Positions 26,735 to 35,852 of a DNA stretch of 54,763 nt are shown one piece after another. The notes beneath the pieces are model-generated. The model did not search any database. It saw nothing but the letters and a program-made list of their open reading frames with translations, and was not told where the DNA came from. Source of the DNA: Macromonas nakdongensis (GTDB taxonomy: Bacteria; Pseudomonadota; Gammaproteobacteria; Burkholderiales; Burkholderiaceae_C); contig NZ_NWMV01000041.1 of NCBI RefSeq assembly GCF_002837145.1, forward strand, positions 1-54,763, given 5' to 3'. A program made the translations under genes and the position numbers. Every line of letters starts with the position of its first letter. Within the stretch, counting starts at the first letter, position 1.

Positions 26735-27901
26735 TCAATTTTTAATCAAATCAACATACGAACAAACATGAGTATCTCTACCAAAAAGACAAAGCAAAGT
26801 TGATCGATGGCAAGCAATTCGCAAACCAAAAGACTGATGATTTCCCAGCAATTCATTCAAACCTCGTGTGATAGAGGATTGATCCAACGGGTCAACAGAA
26901 ACGCGCACATCCAAATGCTCAAGGAATCCATCTATGCCAGTCCCAGCGGAGTGCAGAATGGGCACCCCTGCCAGCAGCGCCTCGACATAGATCATTCCGA
27001 AGGTCTCGTTGTGACTGGGCAGGGCCATGCCGGCGTATCCAGGCAGGCGGTCCAGCAGTTCGGCGTTGGGCAGGGGGCCGAGCAGGCTCACTCGGTCCTG
27101 CAGACCCAGCTGGATGATGAGCTGCTGCACCTCGGCCACCACGGCGGGTTCGCCGCGGCCGATCACGTCTAGCCGCGCGTCAGGGTAGGTCTTGAGGCAT
27201 TCGCGGAAGGCGGGCAGCAGCCGGTTCAGGCCCTTCTTGCGGTATACGTTGAGGTCCATCACCGTGACTAGGTGCCCTGCCCTGGGCTGTGGCCGCTGCG
27301 CCTGGGGCTCGCGCACCGTCACGAAGTTGGGCAGCAGGCTCTGACGGTCTTCGCTGATGCGAAAGCGGCGGTTGAGGATGGGCTTGAACCAGGCGGACAC
27401 GTAGTAGACCCGCTTCGCATCGCTGAGCAGGCGTTGCAGCAGCGGCCAGTAGTGGGGCTTGAAGCGCAGGACCTTGGATTCGGCCTCGCCGCGCACCGAC
27501 ACGATGAGGGGTAGACCCCAGCGCCGGGCCAGAAACCAGCCGGCGATGCCTTCGAAGGTGAGCTTGTGGGCGTGGATAGCCTGGGGCCGCCACTGGCGGC
27601 GGCGCGCCTCGCGGGCAACGCGCCACGACACGAGGTACATCGACAACGCCAGCAAGAAACCGAAGGGCAGCCCCCAGTAGCGCATGGAAAGGACGTTGGG
27701 GTCGCCTTTGCCGTCGCCGTCGGCCTGGGCGACGGCGAAGGGGTTGGCTGTGCGCGTGAGGGCCACGACACGGTGGTCCAGCGCGTCACAGGCCTTGACG
27801 AAGTTGCGCACGGCGGCGGTGTTTTCAGGGCGGTAGACGTTGGGGTAGTCCACCGCCAGGTGGAGCACGAGAGGCCGCACCGTGGCTGGGCTGTCGCTCA
27901 T
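26735..27901 (-). CDS. glycosyltransferase family 4 protein
   Basis: This 388-residue cytoplasmic glycosyltransferase has the GT-B fold. The N domain carries HLAVDYPNVYRPENTAAVRN and AIHAHKLTFEGIAGWFLARR. The donor-binding C domain has VTVMDLNVYRKKGLNRLLPA, RLDVIGRGE and the E-x7-E motif in PSHNETFGMIYVEALLAGVP. The sugar transferred is unknown. The last 65 codons (26735 to about 26940) are AT-rich while the rest is GC-rich, so the 3' end has been replaced. The ATG overlaps the stop of the fused transferase upstream (ATGA). Confidence 0.9.
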   Translation of the reverse strand: MSDSPATVRPLVLHLAVDYPNVYRPENTAAVRNFVKACDALDHRVVALTRTANPFAVAQADGDGKGDPNVLSMRYWGLPFGFLLALSMYLVSWRVAREARRRQWRPQAIHAHKLTFEGIAGWFLARRWGLPLIVSVRGEAESKVLRFKPHYWPLLQRLLSDAKRVYYVSAWFKPILNRRFRISEDRQSLLPNFVTVREPQAQRPQPRAGHLVTVMDLNVYRKKGLNRLLPAFRECLKTYPDARLDVIGRGEPAVVAEVQQLIIQLGLQDRVSLLGPLPNAELLDRLPGYAGMALPSHNETFGMIYVEALLAGVPILHSAGTGIDGFLEHLDVRVSVDPLDQSSITRGLNELLGNHQSFGLRIACHRSTLLCLFGRDTHVCSYVDLIKN

Positions 27902-29733
27902 ATGCGGTCCCCCCGGGCGGCCCAGAGGAAGGTGACGTTGCCCACCAGGTAGCGTTGCCACATCCGGCGCGGTTCCTGTGCAAGCCGGTACAGCCATTCG
28001 CAGCGTAGCTGGCGCACCCACAGTGGCGCGCGCTGCACGGCGCCAGCGGTGAAGTCGAACAGCGCCCCCACGCCGACGCAGACGGTGGCGGCGGTCTGGG
28101 CGGCGCAGCGGGCGATCCACTCTTCCTGCAAGGGGTTGCCTTTGGCGACGAGCAGCAGGTCGGGCGCGGTCTGTCGGATGCGGGCGCACAGGGCGGCTTC
28201 GTCTTCAGGGCGGCCGTAGCCGTCTTCAAAGCCGACCCACTGGTGGCGTGGGTACTGCTGGCTGAAGCGGGTGTGGGCCTGGGCTACCACGTCGGGGCGG
28301 GCACCGAGCAGGAACACGCGCAAGCTGTGGGTGGATTCGGCCAGGTAGCGCGGCACGAAGTCGGTGCCGTTGAGGTTCTCTGCGAACGGTTTGCGGTACT
28401 TGAGCTTGCTGGCGATGTTGACGCCCGCTCCGTCGTTGAGCACGAGGAAGCGACCGAGTAGCTGGCGGTAGGCTGCGTTGTTGCGCGCGAGGTTGACGGT
28501 GTGCGCGTTGGCGATGGCCAGTTGCAGGGGCTGGCGCCGGGCAACGGCATGGTCCAGCGCCTTGACGACGGCGTGACCGTCGCGGCTGTCGATGGCCACG
28601 CCCTGGATGACGCGGGTGCGCAGGCCGAGCACGGCTTCGTATTCGCGCATGAAGCGTTCGGCCGTGCCCACCCAGCCGTAGCGCTGGGCGGCGCTGATGG
28701 CCTGCGCGCGTGCAGCGGGGTATGCGGCCTCCAGCCCGGCCAGGTAGCCGGCGATGCTCTGCGCGGCCTGCGCAGGCTGGTGGAAGTCCACCAGATGGCC
28801 GACACCGGCCTGCTCCACGATGGTCTGGAAGCTGGCGATGGGCGAGGCAATCGGCACGAGGCCGGCGGCCATGCCTTCGACCAGGGTCATGCCGAAGCCT
28901 TCGTAGTCGGACGCGCTTGCGATGAAGCAGTGACGGCCGACTTCGGTCTGGATGGCGGCATCGTCGAGGTTGAGCAGGATGCGCACCACCTCGTCGCCCA
29001 GTGCCAGCTCGGTCATGCGCTGGCGCAGGCGCTGGAGGTTGTCGTCCCAGTCGCGGCCAATGATGGTCAGGCGCACGTCAGGGCGGCTGGCGCGGAGGTG
29101 GGCCACGGTTTCGAGCAGCAGGTCCAGGCGCTTGTTGCTGGAGAAGCGGCCGATGAACAGGAGGCTGGGCGAGAACTGGCGCGCGCCGAGGTCGGCGAAT
29201 TTTTCGACGTCGACGCCGTTTTCGATCAGGCGCATCCAAGGCCGGCACAGGGGTGCGAACATGGTTTCGTCACCTTCGCTGCAGGCTATGACGCGCTGGT
29301 AGGCGCGCACGGTGCGGCGGGTGACGGTGTTGAAGAACACCCGCTTGAGCGTGGACGCGTAGGTGGAGTGGAAGAAGCCGCCGTGGGTGGAGAGGACCAT
29401 GGGCGTTTTGTGCAGGGACTTGAGCAGGGCAAGGTAGTCCGCGAAAAAATCGACCGCGTGCACATGGATGAGGTCGAAACCCGCTAGGTGCGATTGAGCG
29501 GAAAGCGACAGCGGGTATTTGTAGCTGCCAGACCAACTGATGCGGGTGACGGGTATACCCTCGATCGTGTCTTGGGCAGCCAGCTTCTTCCCGGTCTGGT
29601 GAAAGACGGTATTAAGGGTGAGGACGCGTGCGTCGAGACCAGCGGCGCGCTGTGCACGCGCGAGACAGAGGACGAAGTTTTCCAGCCCACCAATGGCGGG
29701 ACTGAACTGGCGAACGATGTGGAGAACTCGCAC
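27898..29733 (-). CDS. fused glycosyltransferase: GT4 domain plus WecG/TagA/CpsF (GT26) domain
   Basis: This 611-residue protein joins two glycosyltransferases. Residues 1 to about 370 are a GT4 enzyme (HIVRQFSPAIGGLENFVLCL, HVHAVDFFADYLALLKSLH, LLFIGRFSSNKRLDLLLE, FIASASDYEGFGMTLVEGMA), resembling mannosyltransferases such as GumH. From about residue 385 it is a WecG/TagA/CpsF domain (IANAHTVNLARNNAAYRQLL, LNDGAGVNIASKLKY, NGTDFVPRYLAES, GVGALFDFTAGAVQRAP), resembling GumM. Two successive sugar additions in one polypeptide are therefore likely. Which sugars is not decided by sequence. It is coupled to the next GT4 gene by a 4-base overlap. Confidence 0.92.
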   Translation of the reverse strand: MRVLHIVRQFSPAIGGLENFVLCLARAQRAAGLDARVLTLNTVFHQTGKKLAAQDTIEGIPVTRISWSGSYKYPLSLSAQSHLAGFDLIHVHAVDFFADYLALLKSLHKTPMVLSTHGGFFHSTYASTLKRVFFNTVTRRTVRAYQRVIACSEGDETMFAPLCRPWMRLIENGVDVEKFADLGARQFSPSLLFIGRFSSNKRLDLLLETVAHLRASRPDVRLTIIGRDWDDNLQRLRQRMTELALGDEVVRILLNLDDAAIQTEVGRHCFIASASDYEGFGMTLVEGMAAGLVPIASPIASFQTIVEQAGVGHLVDFHQPAQAAQSIAGYLAGLEAAYPAARAQAISAAQRYGWVGTAERFMREYEAVLGLRTRVIQGVAIDSRDGHAVVKALDHAVARRQPLQLAIANAHTVNLARNNAAYRQLLGRFLVLNDGAGVNIASKLKYRKPFAENLNGTDFVPRYLAESTHSLRVFLLGARPDVVAQAHTRFSQQYPRHQWVGFEDGYGRPEDEAALCARIRQTAPDLLLVAKGNPLQEEWIARCAAQTAATVCVGVGALFDFTAGAVQRAPLWVRQLRCEWLYRLAQEPRRMWQRYLVGNVTFLWAARGDRI

Positions 29734-29736
29734 GGA

Positions 29737-30639
29737 TCAGCCTTTGTAGAGTTCGACTGCTGATTGACCCAGGGCCGCGCGAAGCTTGCCCAGATTGGCC
29801 GCTGCCTTGATCTGGTAAACCATGGAGTGGCCTAGGCCGAAGGGCAGCAAGATCAGGGCCATCAGGCTGGCCAGCAAGCACTGGGCGGAGGCACGGGCGA
29901 GCAAGCTGGCACGGGCGAAGAGGGGTGCCTCAGCAAAGAAGATGCGGAAATAGGTCTCGCCGACCCGTACGGCCTTTCGCATGAGAAAGTGGCGATTGAG
30001 CCGGTGGGACTCGATAGTTTCGCTGACCACGGCCTCACGACAAGTCACCATGACCACACCTTGGGCTGAGAGGCGTTTGAATAGTTCGGTGTCTTCCCCT
30101 CCGGTGGTGCCGTAGCTGAGGTCGAAGACATGGGGCTGTCCATCCAGTGCATGGCGCCACAGCAAGGTGTTGCAAGTGGGGCCGTGCTGGACGCGGGTGC
30201 CGGTGGGCGCGGTGTATTTGCCGAAGAGATCAACGTCGCGGATCCAGGCAGGGCAGCCATCAGGGTAGCGAGTCTCCACCGTCCCGAACACTACCTGAGC
30301 TTGGTGGCATTCCGCACATGTGACCAAAGCCGACAACCAATTGGTGGCGGGAACTTCGTCATCATCAAGGAATGCTAGCCAAGGTCCAACAGCATTGGCC
30401 ACTGCAAGATTGCGTGCAGCAGCAACGCCAGCAACATCCGCACGGACATACCTGATGGAAATGGGCAAAGTGGATTGAGTACGCTCGACCACAGACTGTG
30501 CTGATCCCTGAAGGTCACTGTCAACCACCACCACGTCAAAAGTAATGCCCGCCTGCAGTTTTTGGGCAGCTAGACCGACCAAGGTATTAACTAGGCTAGC
30601 GCGACGGAAAGTACAGAGACAAACCGATACATGAGTCAT
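29737..30639 (-). CDS. glycosyltransferase family 2 protein
   Basis: This 300-residue GT-A glycosyltransferase starts THVSVCLCTFRRASLVNTLV. It has the nucleotide-binding DVVVVDSDLQGSA, the metal-binding region WLAFLDDDEVPATNWLSAL and the catalytic-side GGEDTELFKRLS. Its C terminus (about 225-285) is hydrophobic and likely sits on the membrane. The ATG at 30639 was chosen because it overlaps the upstream stop (ATGA) and has a GGAGGAAG site; the longer open frame lacks family sequence. The added sugar is unknown. Confidence 0.92.
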   Translation of the reverse strand: MTHVSVCLCTFRRASLVNTLVGLAAQKLQAGITFDVVVVDSDLQGSAQSVVERTQSTLPISIRYVRADVAGVAAARNLAVANAVGPWLAFLDDDEVPATNWLSALVTCAECHQAQVVFGTVETRYPDGCPAWIRDVDLFGKYTAPTGTRVQHGPTCNTLLWRHALDGQPHVFDLSYGTTGGEDTELFKRLSAQGVVMVTCREAVVSETIESHRLNRHFLMRKAVRVGETYFRIFFAEAPLFARASLLARASAQCLLASLMALILLPFGLGHSMVYQIKAAANLGKLRAALGQSAVELYKG

Positions 30640-31919
30640 GCCGACTTCTCTTCCTCCGTGGCTAAACGGTATGTGACCGCCAAAGCGATTAACTGAACCA
30701 CCCAGACAAAGGCATAACCGCGCATGATGGAAGATTCGGTTAGATTGTGAAACAAAGAGAAAACCAGTAAGCACCAGCACAACAGGTATACGTTGTCATG
30801 CTTGGTTTTACGATTGGGCACGGCAAAAAAGAACGTCCCCAAAATCGCCAAATAAGCAACAACTCCGAGAACTCCAAGGTTAAGAAGAATATCCAAATAC
30901 CCATTGTGAGCTTGATTAATCATAGGCACATAACCCGTACCATAAATTAAGTTTGGCGATTTAAGCCCAATATCCCAAAAGCCGCCATACCCGTAACCCA
31001 ACCAAATATTATCGGACAATCGAGAGACCAAGAATTTCCAGATTTCATCTCGCCCCGTAAAACCTACTCCGTCAATCCACTCAGTAAGCACGCGACTCAC
31101 ATCGACACCAGAAATAAATGCGACGGCAAAGACTGCATAAACGAATCCAATCAAGACAACTATTGGAACCCAAAGCCCAACCTTTACCAAACGAGAAAAC
31201 CGCCAAAAAGACAATGCAACAAGAGGTGCAACAAGGGCAAGTGCAATCGACGTTTTTGAAAATGCAAGAGCCAACAAAACACCCCAGAAAAAAATATAAA
31301 AATTATTCCATCGAAACGACGTCAAACTTCCGGAACGGCGAACCCAAAAACCAACAATGACCGAAATAGCCCCCAAATACCCCACCACGTTTTTATGTGG
31401 ATGTATCCCACGAAAAAGTCCGGCCTCATCAAACCCGTTATGACGCAACAACATAAACAGGTTAAGCACAAGAACAATAGAGGCAACCCGGTATATTATG
31501 AAAAACACCTGATCAGTTCGAGGCAGCCAAAAAATTGAAAGCAGGACACTAAAAACTACGACACACTGCAGTATTGATCGACGCAATGTAATAAATGAAT
31601 CCAATGACCAAATCGCACTCATCAACATCAAAAGACAAAGTGCAACCAATGGCCACACATAAAAAGCCACACTTGACTTTAACTCTCTAAATACAGGCTT
31701 TGCAGAAATGACCAGCAGAAAAACACCAAACCAAAAGGCCTGCTTAACTACACTACCGGACTCACCAGAAGGAGAATTCCCATCAAAAAAGAAGTTCGGC
31801 GGCAATGCGTTATAGCAGAAAGCAACAATCAGAAAAAGCGCAAGGATCGACCGGCCTTGATTGGATGAAAATTTTATTCCAGACTCACTCAAGAGAAAGA
31901 ACCCGACGCGACCCAACAT
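30636..31919 (-). CDS. Wzy-type polymerase / O-antigen ligase family membrane protein
   Basis: This 427-residue protein has about eleven membrane segments and the large periplasmic loop typical of the Wzy/WaaL superfamily, seen in LSDNIWLGYGYGGFWDIGLK and INQAHNGYLDILLNLGVLGV (the conserved H-N-x-Y/L-L block). It would join repeat units outside the inner membrane. AGAGG five bases before the ATG at 31919 selects that start. The gene is AT-rich, unlike epsG to epsB upstream. No gene was seen in the 118 bases between it and epsI. Confidence 0.9.
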   Translation of the reverse strand: MLGRVGFFLLSESGIKFSSNQGRSILALFLIVAFCYNALPPNFFFDGNSPSGESGSVVKQAFWFGVFLLVISAKPVFRELKSSVAFYVWPLVALCLLMLMSAIWSLDSFITLRRSILQCVVVFSVLLSIFWLPRTDQVFFIIYRVASIVLVLNLFMLLRHNGFDEAGLFRGIHPHKNVVGYLGAISVIVGFWVRRSGSLTSFRWNNFYIFFWGVLLALAFSKTSIALALVAPLVALSFWRFSRLVKVGLWVPIVVLIGFVYAVFAVAFISGVDVSRVLTEWIDGVGFTGRDEIWKFLVSRLSDNIWLGYGYGGFWDIGLKSPNLIYGTGYVPMINQAHNGYLDILLNLGVLGVVAYLAILGTFFFAVPNRKTKHDNVYLLCWCLLVFSLFHNLTESSIMRGYAFVWVVQLIALAVTYRLATEEEKSA

Positions 31920-32037
31920 AAGCACCTCTAAAATTCCATGAAAATATTAAATAAAAGCTGGCACAAGGATCAAAAATTTAATCCAATGAAAATACAAATA
32001 AAATAAAGAATTAATACATAGAAATTTAGATAGACAA

Positions 32038-32715
32038 CTATGGCAGCAGGCGACCAGCGAATCTATTTCTAGCCTCAGGATCCATGGCAACAAAAAGTTG
32101 ATCGGCAAATCGACCTTGAATGGCGTAAGCCCTATCCGAATTAGAATCAATAGATGAAAATCTTACCAATATACCGTCCGGTATCAAATTCATAAAAAAG
32201 GCATAACGAATTTCTTTAAATTTCTTCTCAAATCCTCCGCGAGATATTTGATCTCCCAAAACAACCCAATAAGTAACAGGCTCGAAACGTCCACCCAAAC
32301 GTGTCATCAAACGTGTGACTGGTATTACACGATCTAAAAAACTCAAGTTGACATGACTCAAACCGTTTAACTGAAAACCCTGTGTTTGATAACAGACCTC
32401 AGGTTTATGGACATCCAAACCGTCACGTTGATTACGTCCATACGCAATCGAAAGCATGATCGCGTAACCGCTTTGGTTCACATACACTCTGTTCAAAACA
32501 TCCTGGTACAAAGTGTTCACCAGCGCTTTTGCTTGGGGGTTGATCACCTGCAATGTGCCCTGCTCCACAGCACGCCAATCGCCAAACGCCTTGGGCACCA
32601 TGGCTTCTAAATTGATGGGCGGCAACTGATCTGCCAGCAACATGGTCGGCTTAAGCGCATAGGCGCCCAGTGCAGCAGCGCACATCAGCACCAGCAGAAC
32701 GACGCCGCGCTTCAT
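32038..32715 (-). CDS. epsI: exosortase-associated protein EpsI
   Basis: This 225-residue protein is the usual partner encoded after an exosortase gene. One N-terminal membrane anchor (GVVLLVLMCAAALGAYAL) is followed by a periplasmic domain with FGDWRAVEQGTLQVINPQ and the diagnostic DVHKPEVCYQTQGFQLNG. Its function is thought to be linked to polymer export or exosortase activity but is not established. The ATG at 32715 overlaps the exosortase stop. The 5' part is GC-rich and the 3' two thirds AT-rich, so the variable region begins inside this gene. Confidence 0.93.
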   Translation of the reverse strand: MKRGVVLLVLMCAAALGAYALKPTMLLADQLPPINLEAMVPKAFGDWRAVEQGTLQVINPQAKALVNTLYQDVLNRVYVNQSGYAIMLSIAYGRNQRDGLDVHKPEVCYQTQGFQLNGLSHVNLSFLDRVIPVTRLMTRLGGRFEPVTYWVVLGDQISRGGFEKKFKEIRYAFFMNLIPDGILVRFSSIDSNSDRAYAIQGRFADQLFVAMDPEARNRFAGRLLP

Positions 32716-33596
32716 GCCTTTGGCCTCCAACGCTCAATCGCGTGCAAGCCACTGTCCAGCGCCATAATCAACAGCAGCGCGCTCAAAAACAGCACCATCC
32801 CCGCAAACCCATGCAAAAAGCCCTGCCCTGCGGCATCGCCCCAGTGGTAGGTGATCAGGCTGAGTGCGGCCACCCGTATGACGTTGGCCGTGAGTGATAT
32901 GGGCACAATCAACACCCCAATGGTGACATTGCGGAACAAGGAATTGCGCCGCACCAGGTTCAGGTACAGCAAGCCCATGGCTTCCAGCGTCAGCAGGGTG
33001 TGCAGGCCCGCGCAGGCGTCGGCCACCAGCAGGGTGTATTGGCCAATTTGCAGCGTCACGCCGCTGCGGCCTATGGGGTAGCCCGCCATGTCCAGCACGT
33101 ATTGCGCCACGTGGGACACAAACATTTTCATGGGCATGGTCACGGCGTCCACCACCGCACCGGGCAGCGGCACCATGAACAGCATGAAGAACAGCGCAAA
33201 CCACTGCGCTTTGATGGCAGACCACCCGCCGTGCAGCAGGCCCAGGCCCAGCAGTAGCCAGATGAGTGAGCCCATCTCAAACATGAGGATGTCCATGGCC
33301 CGGCCCACCACATACAGCAGCAGTGCAAACACCACCACCGGCCAGCCCCAGACGCTGCTGCGCTGGTGCTGCGGGCAGGTGGCCACGGCGGCTTGCATGT
33401 TGGGCCAGTTGCTGTAAAGCAGCCACAGCGATAGGCCAAGCACCATGGGGCCGTGCATGTATTCGGTTTTACCCCAAATGCCGTGGAACAAGTCCCACAG
33501 GCTGGGGCCGTAAAGCACGGCCAAGCCCAGCGCCAGCGGCGCCCAGGTGGCCAAGGGGCCCACTTGGGCCCAGCGCGGGGCTGGCACGTTAAGCAC
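32712..33596 (-). CDS. xrtB: exosortase B (XrtB), membrane cysteine peptidase/transpeptidase
   Basis: This 294-residue, eight-helix inner-membrane enzyme recognises PEP-CTERM tails, cuts them and is thought to attach the protein to another molecule. The predicted catalytic triad is present: Cys195 in VADACAGLHTLLT, Arg241 in LTANVIRVAALSL and His262 in GFLHGFAGMVLF. Its position between epsG and epsI is the XrtB arrangement. It overlaps epsG by eight bases. The only recognisable substrate in the window is the PEP-CTERM protein at 40434-40919. Confidence 0.94.
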   Translation of the reverse strand: MLNVPAPRWAQVGPLATWAPLALGLAVLYGPSLWDLFHGIWGKTEYMHGPMVLGLSLWLLYSNWPNMQAAVATCPQHQRSSVWGWPVVVFALLLYVVGRAMDILMFEMGSLIWLLLGLGLLHGGWSAIKAQWFALFFMLFMVPLPGAVVDAVTMPMKMFVSHVAQYVLDMAGYPIGRSGVTLQIGQYTLLVADACAGLHTLLTLEAMGLLYLNLVRRNSLFRNVTIGVLIVPISLTANVIRVAALSLITYHWGDAAGQGFLHGFAGMVLFLSALLLIMALDSGLHAIERWRPKA

Positions 33597-34503
33597 CGTT
33601 GATGATGCAGCCGGCCAAGTGCACGCCCGCGTCTTGCAGGCGCTGCGTCAGGCTTTGGCAGTGCTTGACGGCGGTGGCGTTTTGCCGCGCCACCAGCAGG
33701 GCGGCGCCTGCGCGGCTGGCCACCAGTTCGGCATCGGCCACTTCGGCGCTGGCCGGGGTGTCGATGATGATGACGTCAAAGCAGGTGCGGGCGTGGTGCA
33801 GCAGCGGGCCAAAGGCGGCACCGGCCAGCAGTTCTTGCGGGTTGGGTGGCTGCGCGCCAGCGGGCAGCACGCTCAAGCCGGTCAACTGCGGCACGGTTTG
33901 CCACAATTCGCCTTCGGCACGGCCTGCCAGTGCGGCGGCCAGGCCGGGGCTTTTGGCGGTGCCGTTGCCCGCTGGCTTGAACCACTGGTCCACCTGGGGG
34001 TGGCGCAGGTTGGCGTCCACCAACAGAGTGCGCTGGCCTTGCTGGGCAAACACCACCGCCAGGTTGGCGGCGACGAAGCTGCGCCCATCGCCCCGCTGCG
34101 CGCTGACCACGGCCAGGGTGTTGGCCAGCGCTTCGGGCTTGTACCAGCGCAGCAGCAGTTGGCTGCGCAGGGCGCGAAACTGCTCGCCCACCGGGCCAAA
34201 GGGTTTGTAGGCCGTCACCACCTGAGGGGCCACGCCAGCGTCCTGCGCGGGCAGGTAGCTGTAGTTGAATTGGCGAGACAGGGCAAAGTCCAGATCGTCG
34301 CGCTGCAGCAGGCCCAGGGCAATGGCGGCTTCGCCAAAGGGCATAGCGGCTTCGCGCTGCTTGGCTTCAATGCGGGCAATGTCCTGCGCTTGCAGGCGGC
34401 CGGTGGCCACCAACAGTTGGCCGATGCTGGTGGCCACAACGGGCGCGGTGCTGCCGGGGTTGGTGTTGCCGGGGTTGGGCAGAGGCATGTCGGGGTGTTT
34501 CAT
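33589..34503 (-). CDS. epsG: EpsG-type chain-length tyrosine-kinase-like protein
   Basis: This 304-residue protein is the cytoplasmic partner of EpsF in polymer length control. It has an N-terminal segment like the start of type II secretion ATPases (TSIGQLLVATGRLQAQDIAR, about 25-80) and then a CpsD/BY-kinase fold with RALRSQLLLRW, Walker A' RTLLVDANLRHP (Asp163) and Walker B FDVIIIDTPAS. The Walker A is degenerate: SAQRGDGRSF (134-143) has Arg in place of the invariant Lys. No C-terminal Tyr cluster is present; it ends GCIINGA. Kinase activity is therefore doubtful. It overlaps epsF by four bases. Confidence 0.92.
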   Translation of the reverse strand: MKHPDMPLPNPGNTNPGSTAPVVATSIGQLLVATGRLQAQDIARIEAKQREAAMPFGEAAIALGLLQRDDLDFALSRQFNYSYLPAQDAGVAPQVVTAYKPFGPVGEQFRALRSQLLLRWYKPEALANTLAVVSAQRGDGRSFVAANLAVVFAQQGQRTLLVDANLRHPQVDQWFKPAGNGTAKSPGLAAALAGRAEGELWQTVPQLTGLSVLPAGAQPPNPQELLAGAAFGPLLHHARTCFDVIIIDTPASAEVADAELVASRAGAALLVARQNATAVKHCQSLTQRLQDAGVHLAGCIINGA

Positions 34504-35849
34504 GCGCGAACTTTCGCTTGGGCAATGGTGGCCAGCAGGGGCAAGCCCAGGGTTTCGGTCAGGTCTTCGGCGCTGCGCACGCGGCGGTCGATCAGCTCCA
34601 GCACCAGGGCCAGGCCCACGCCCAGCAGCGTGCCCAGAAACACCGACACCAGCAGGTTCAAGAACACTTTGGGTTTGGAATGGTCCAACGGGGCCACAGC
34701 CGCCGTGAGCAGGCTGACGTTGGTTTGGTTGGCCTGGCTTTCCACATTGGTTTGGGTGGCGCGGGCGCTGACGGCGTCGAACGCGCGCTGGGCGGCGTCC
34801 ACCTCGCGCTGCAGCACCAGCACTTCGTCGCGCTGCTGGTTGAGCTGCAGCACGCGGCTGCGCTGCGCGGCCAGGGCGGCTTGCAGTTGCTGTTCGCGCT
34901 GGCGGCCCACCTGGTAGCTGGTGTTGACGGAGCTGATGACCTGGCGGGTTTCAGCGTCCAGTTGGGCTTTGAAGGTGGCCAGCTCTTGTTGCAGGCGCTG
35001 GGTGGTGGGGTGGTTGGGGCCTTGGTGAATGCTGGCTTCTTGCAGCTTGGCCTCGGTACGGGCCACGTCGGCCTTGAGGTTGTTGATGAGGGGGTTGCTG
35101 ATGACCTCCACCAAAGTGTCGGCCTGGCCGCTTTGGCGTTTGCTGCCACTGTCGGTGGTGAGGCCCTGGATGGTGGTGAGCTGGCTGGAAATTTCGTTCA
35201 GCCGGGCAGTTTCAACGTCCAGCCGCTGGTCAGCGGACGTCATGCCGCTTTCGCGCAAATAGTCGGACAAGGTTTTTTGGGCGCCTTCCAGGCGAACGCG
35301 GGCGGCCTGGGTTTGCTCTTCAAAAAACGCGGCAAACTGGCGGGCGGGGGCCACCCGCAAGTCGAGGTTGACGGCAATGTAGGCGTTGGCAAAGGCGTTG
35401 GCCACCGCAGCGGCAAAGGCCGGGTCAGCACCGGTGTACTGGATGCTGATGACGTTGCTTTCGCGCGAGGGGCGCACTTCCAGGTTGCGGCGCAGCAGCG
35501 GGGCCAGCCAGTCCACCAGTGGCATCTGGCCGCGAGTGGCTTCTTGCCAATCGGCACGGATGGCGGGCGATTGGTCCATGCGCAGCTGTTGCACCACGGT
35601 GCGGGCCACGCGGTCGCTGTTGATGATGTCCACCTGGGTGGCCATGTAGCTGGCGTTGACGTTGCCGCCCAGGGCAATGCCGGTGATGGCATCGGGCGAA
35701 CGAACGTCCACCACCACGGCGGCGCTGGCGGTGTACTGCTTGGGCAGGTACAGGCTGACGCCCAGCGTGGTGAGCACCGTGAGGGCCAGCGCCAGCAGCG
35801 CCACCCACCAGCGGGCCTTGAGGATGAGGAGGAATTGGGTCAGCGTCAT
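34500..35849 (-). CDS. epsF: EpsF-type polysaccharide chain-length determinant (Wzz family)
   Basis: This 449-residue inner-membrane co-polymerase sets polymer length. A Wzz domain begins right after the start (LTQFLLILKARWWVALLALA, helix one at about 14-34). A long periplasmic coiled-coil region follows (about 170-390, with QTQAARVRLEGAQKTLSDYL and repeated Gln/Ala/Arg heptads), and a second helix near 400-420 (KVFLNLLVSVFLGTLLGVGL) precedes a short cytoplasmic tail (RRVRSAEDLTETLGLPLLA). It is three bases from epsE and overlaps epsG. Confidence 0.94.
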   Translation of the reverse strand: MTLTQFLLILKARWWVALLALALTVLTTLGVSLYLPKQYTASAAVVVDVRSPDAITGIALGGNVNASYMATQVDIINSDRVARTVVQQLRMDQSPAIRADWQEATRGQMPLVDWLAPLLRRNLEVRPSRESNVISIQYTGADPAFAAAVANAFANAYIAVNLDLRVAPARQFAAFFEEQTQAARVRLEGAQKTLSDYLRESGMTSADQRLDVETARLNEISSQLTTIQGLTTDSGSKRQSGQADTLVEVISNPLINNLKADVARTEAKLQEASIHQGPNHPTTQRLQQELATFKAQLDAETRQVISSVNTSYQVGRQREQQLQAALAAQRSRVLQLNQQRDEVLVLQREVDAAQRAFDAVSARATQTNVESQANQTNVSLLTAAVAPLDHSKPKVFLNLLVSVFLGTLLGVGLALVLELIDRRVRSAEDLTETLGLPLLATIAQAKVRA

Positions 35850-35852
35850 GGC

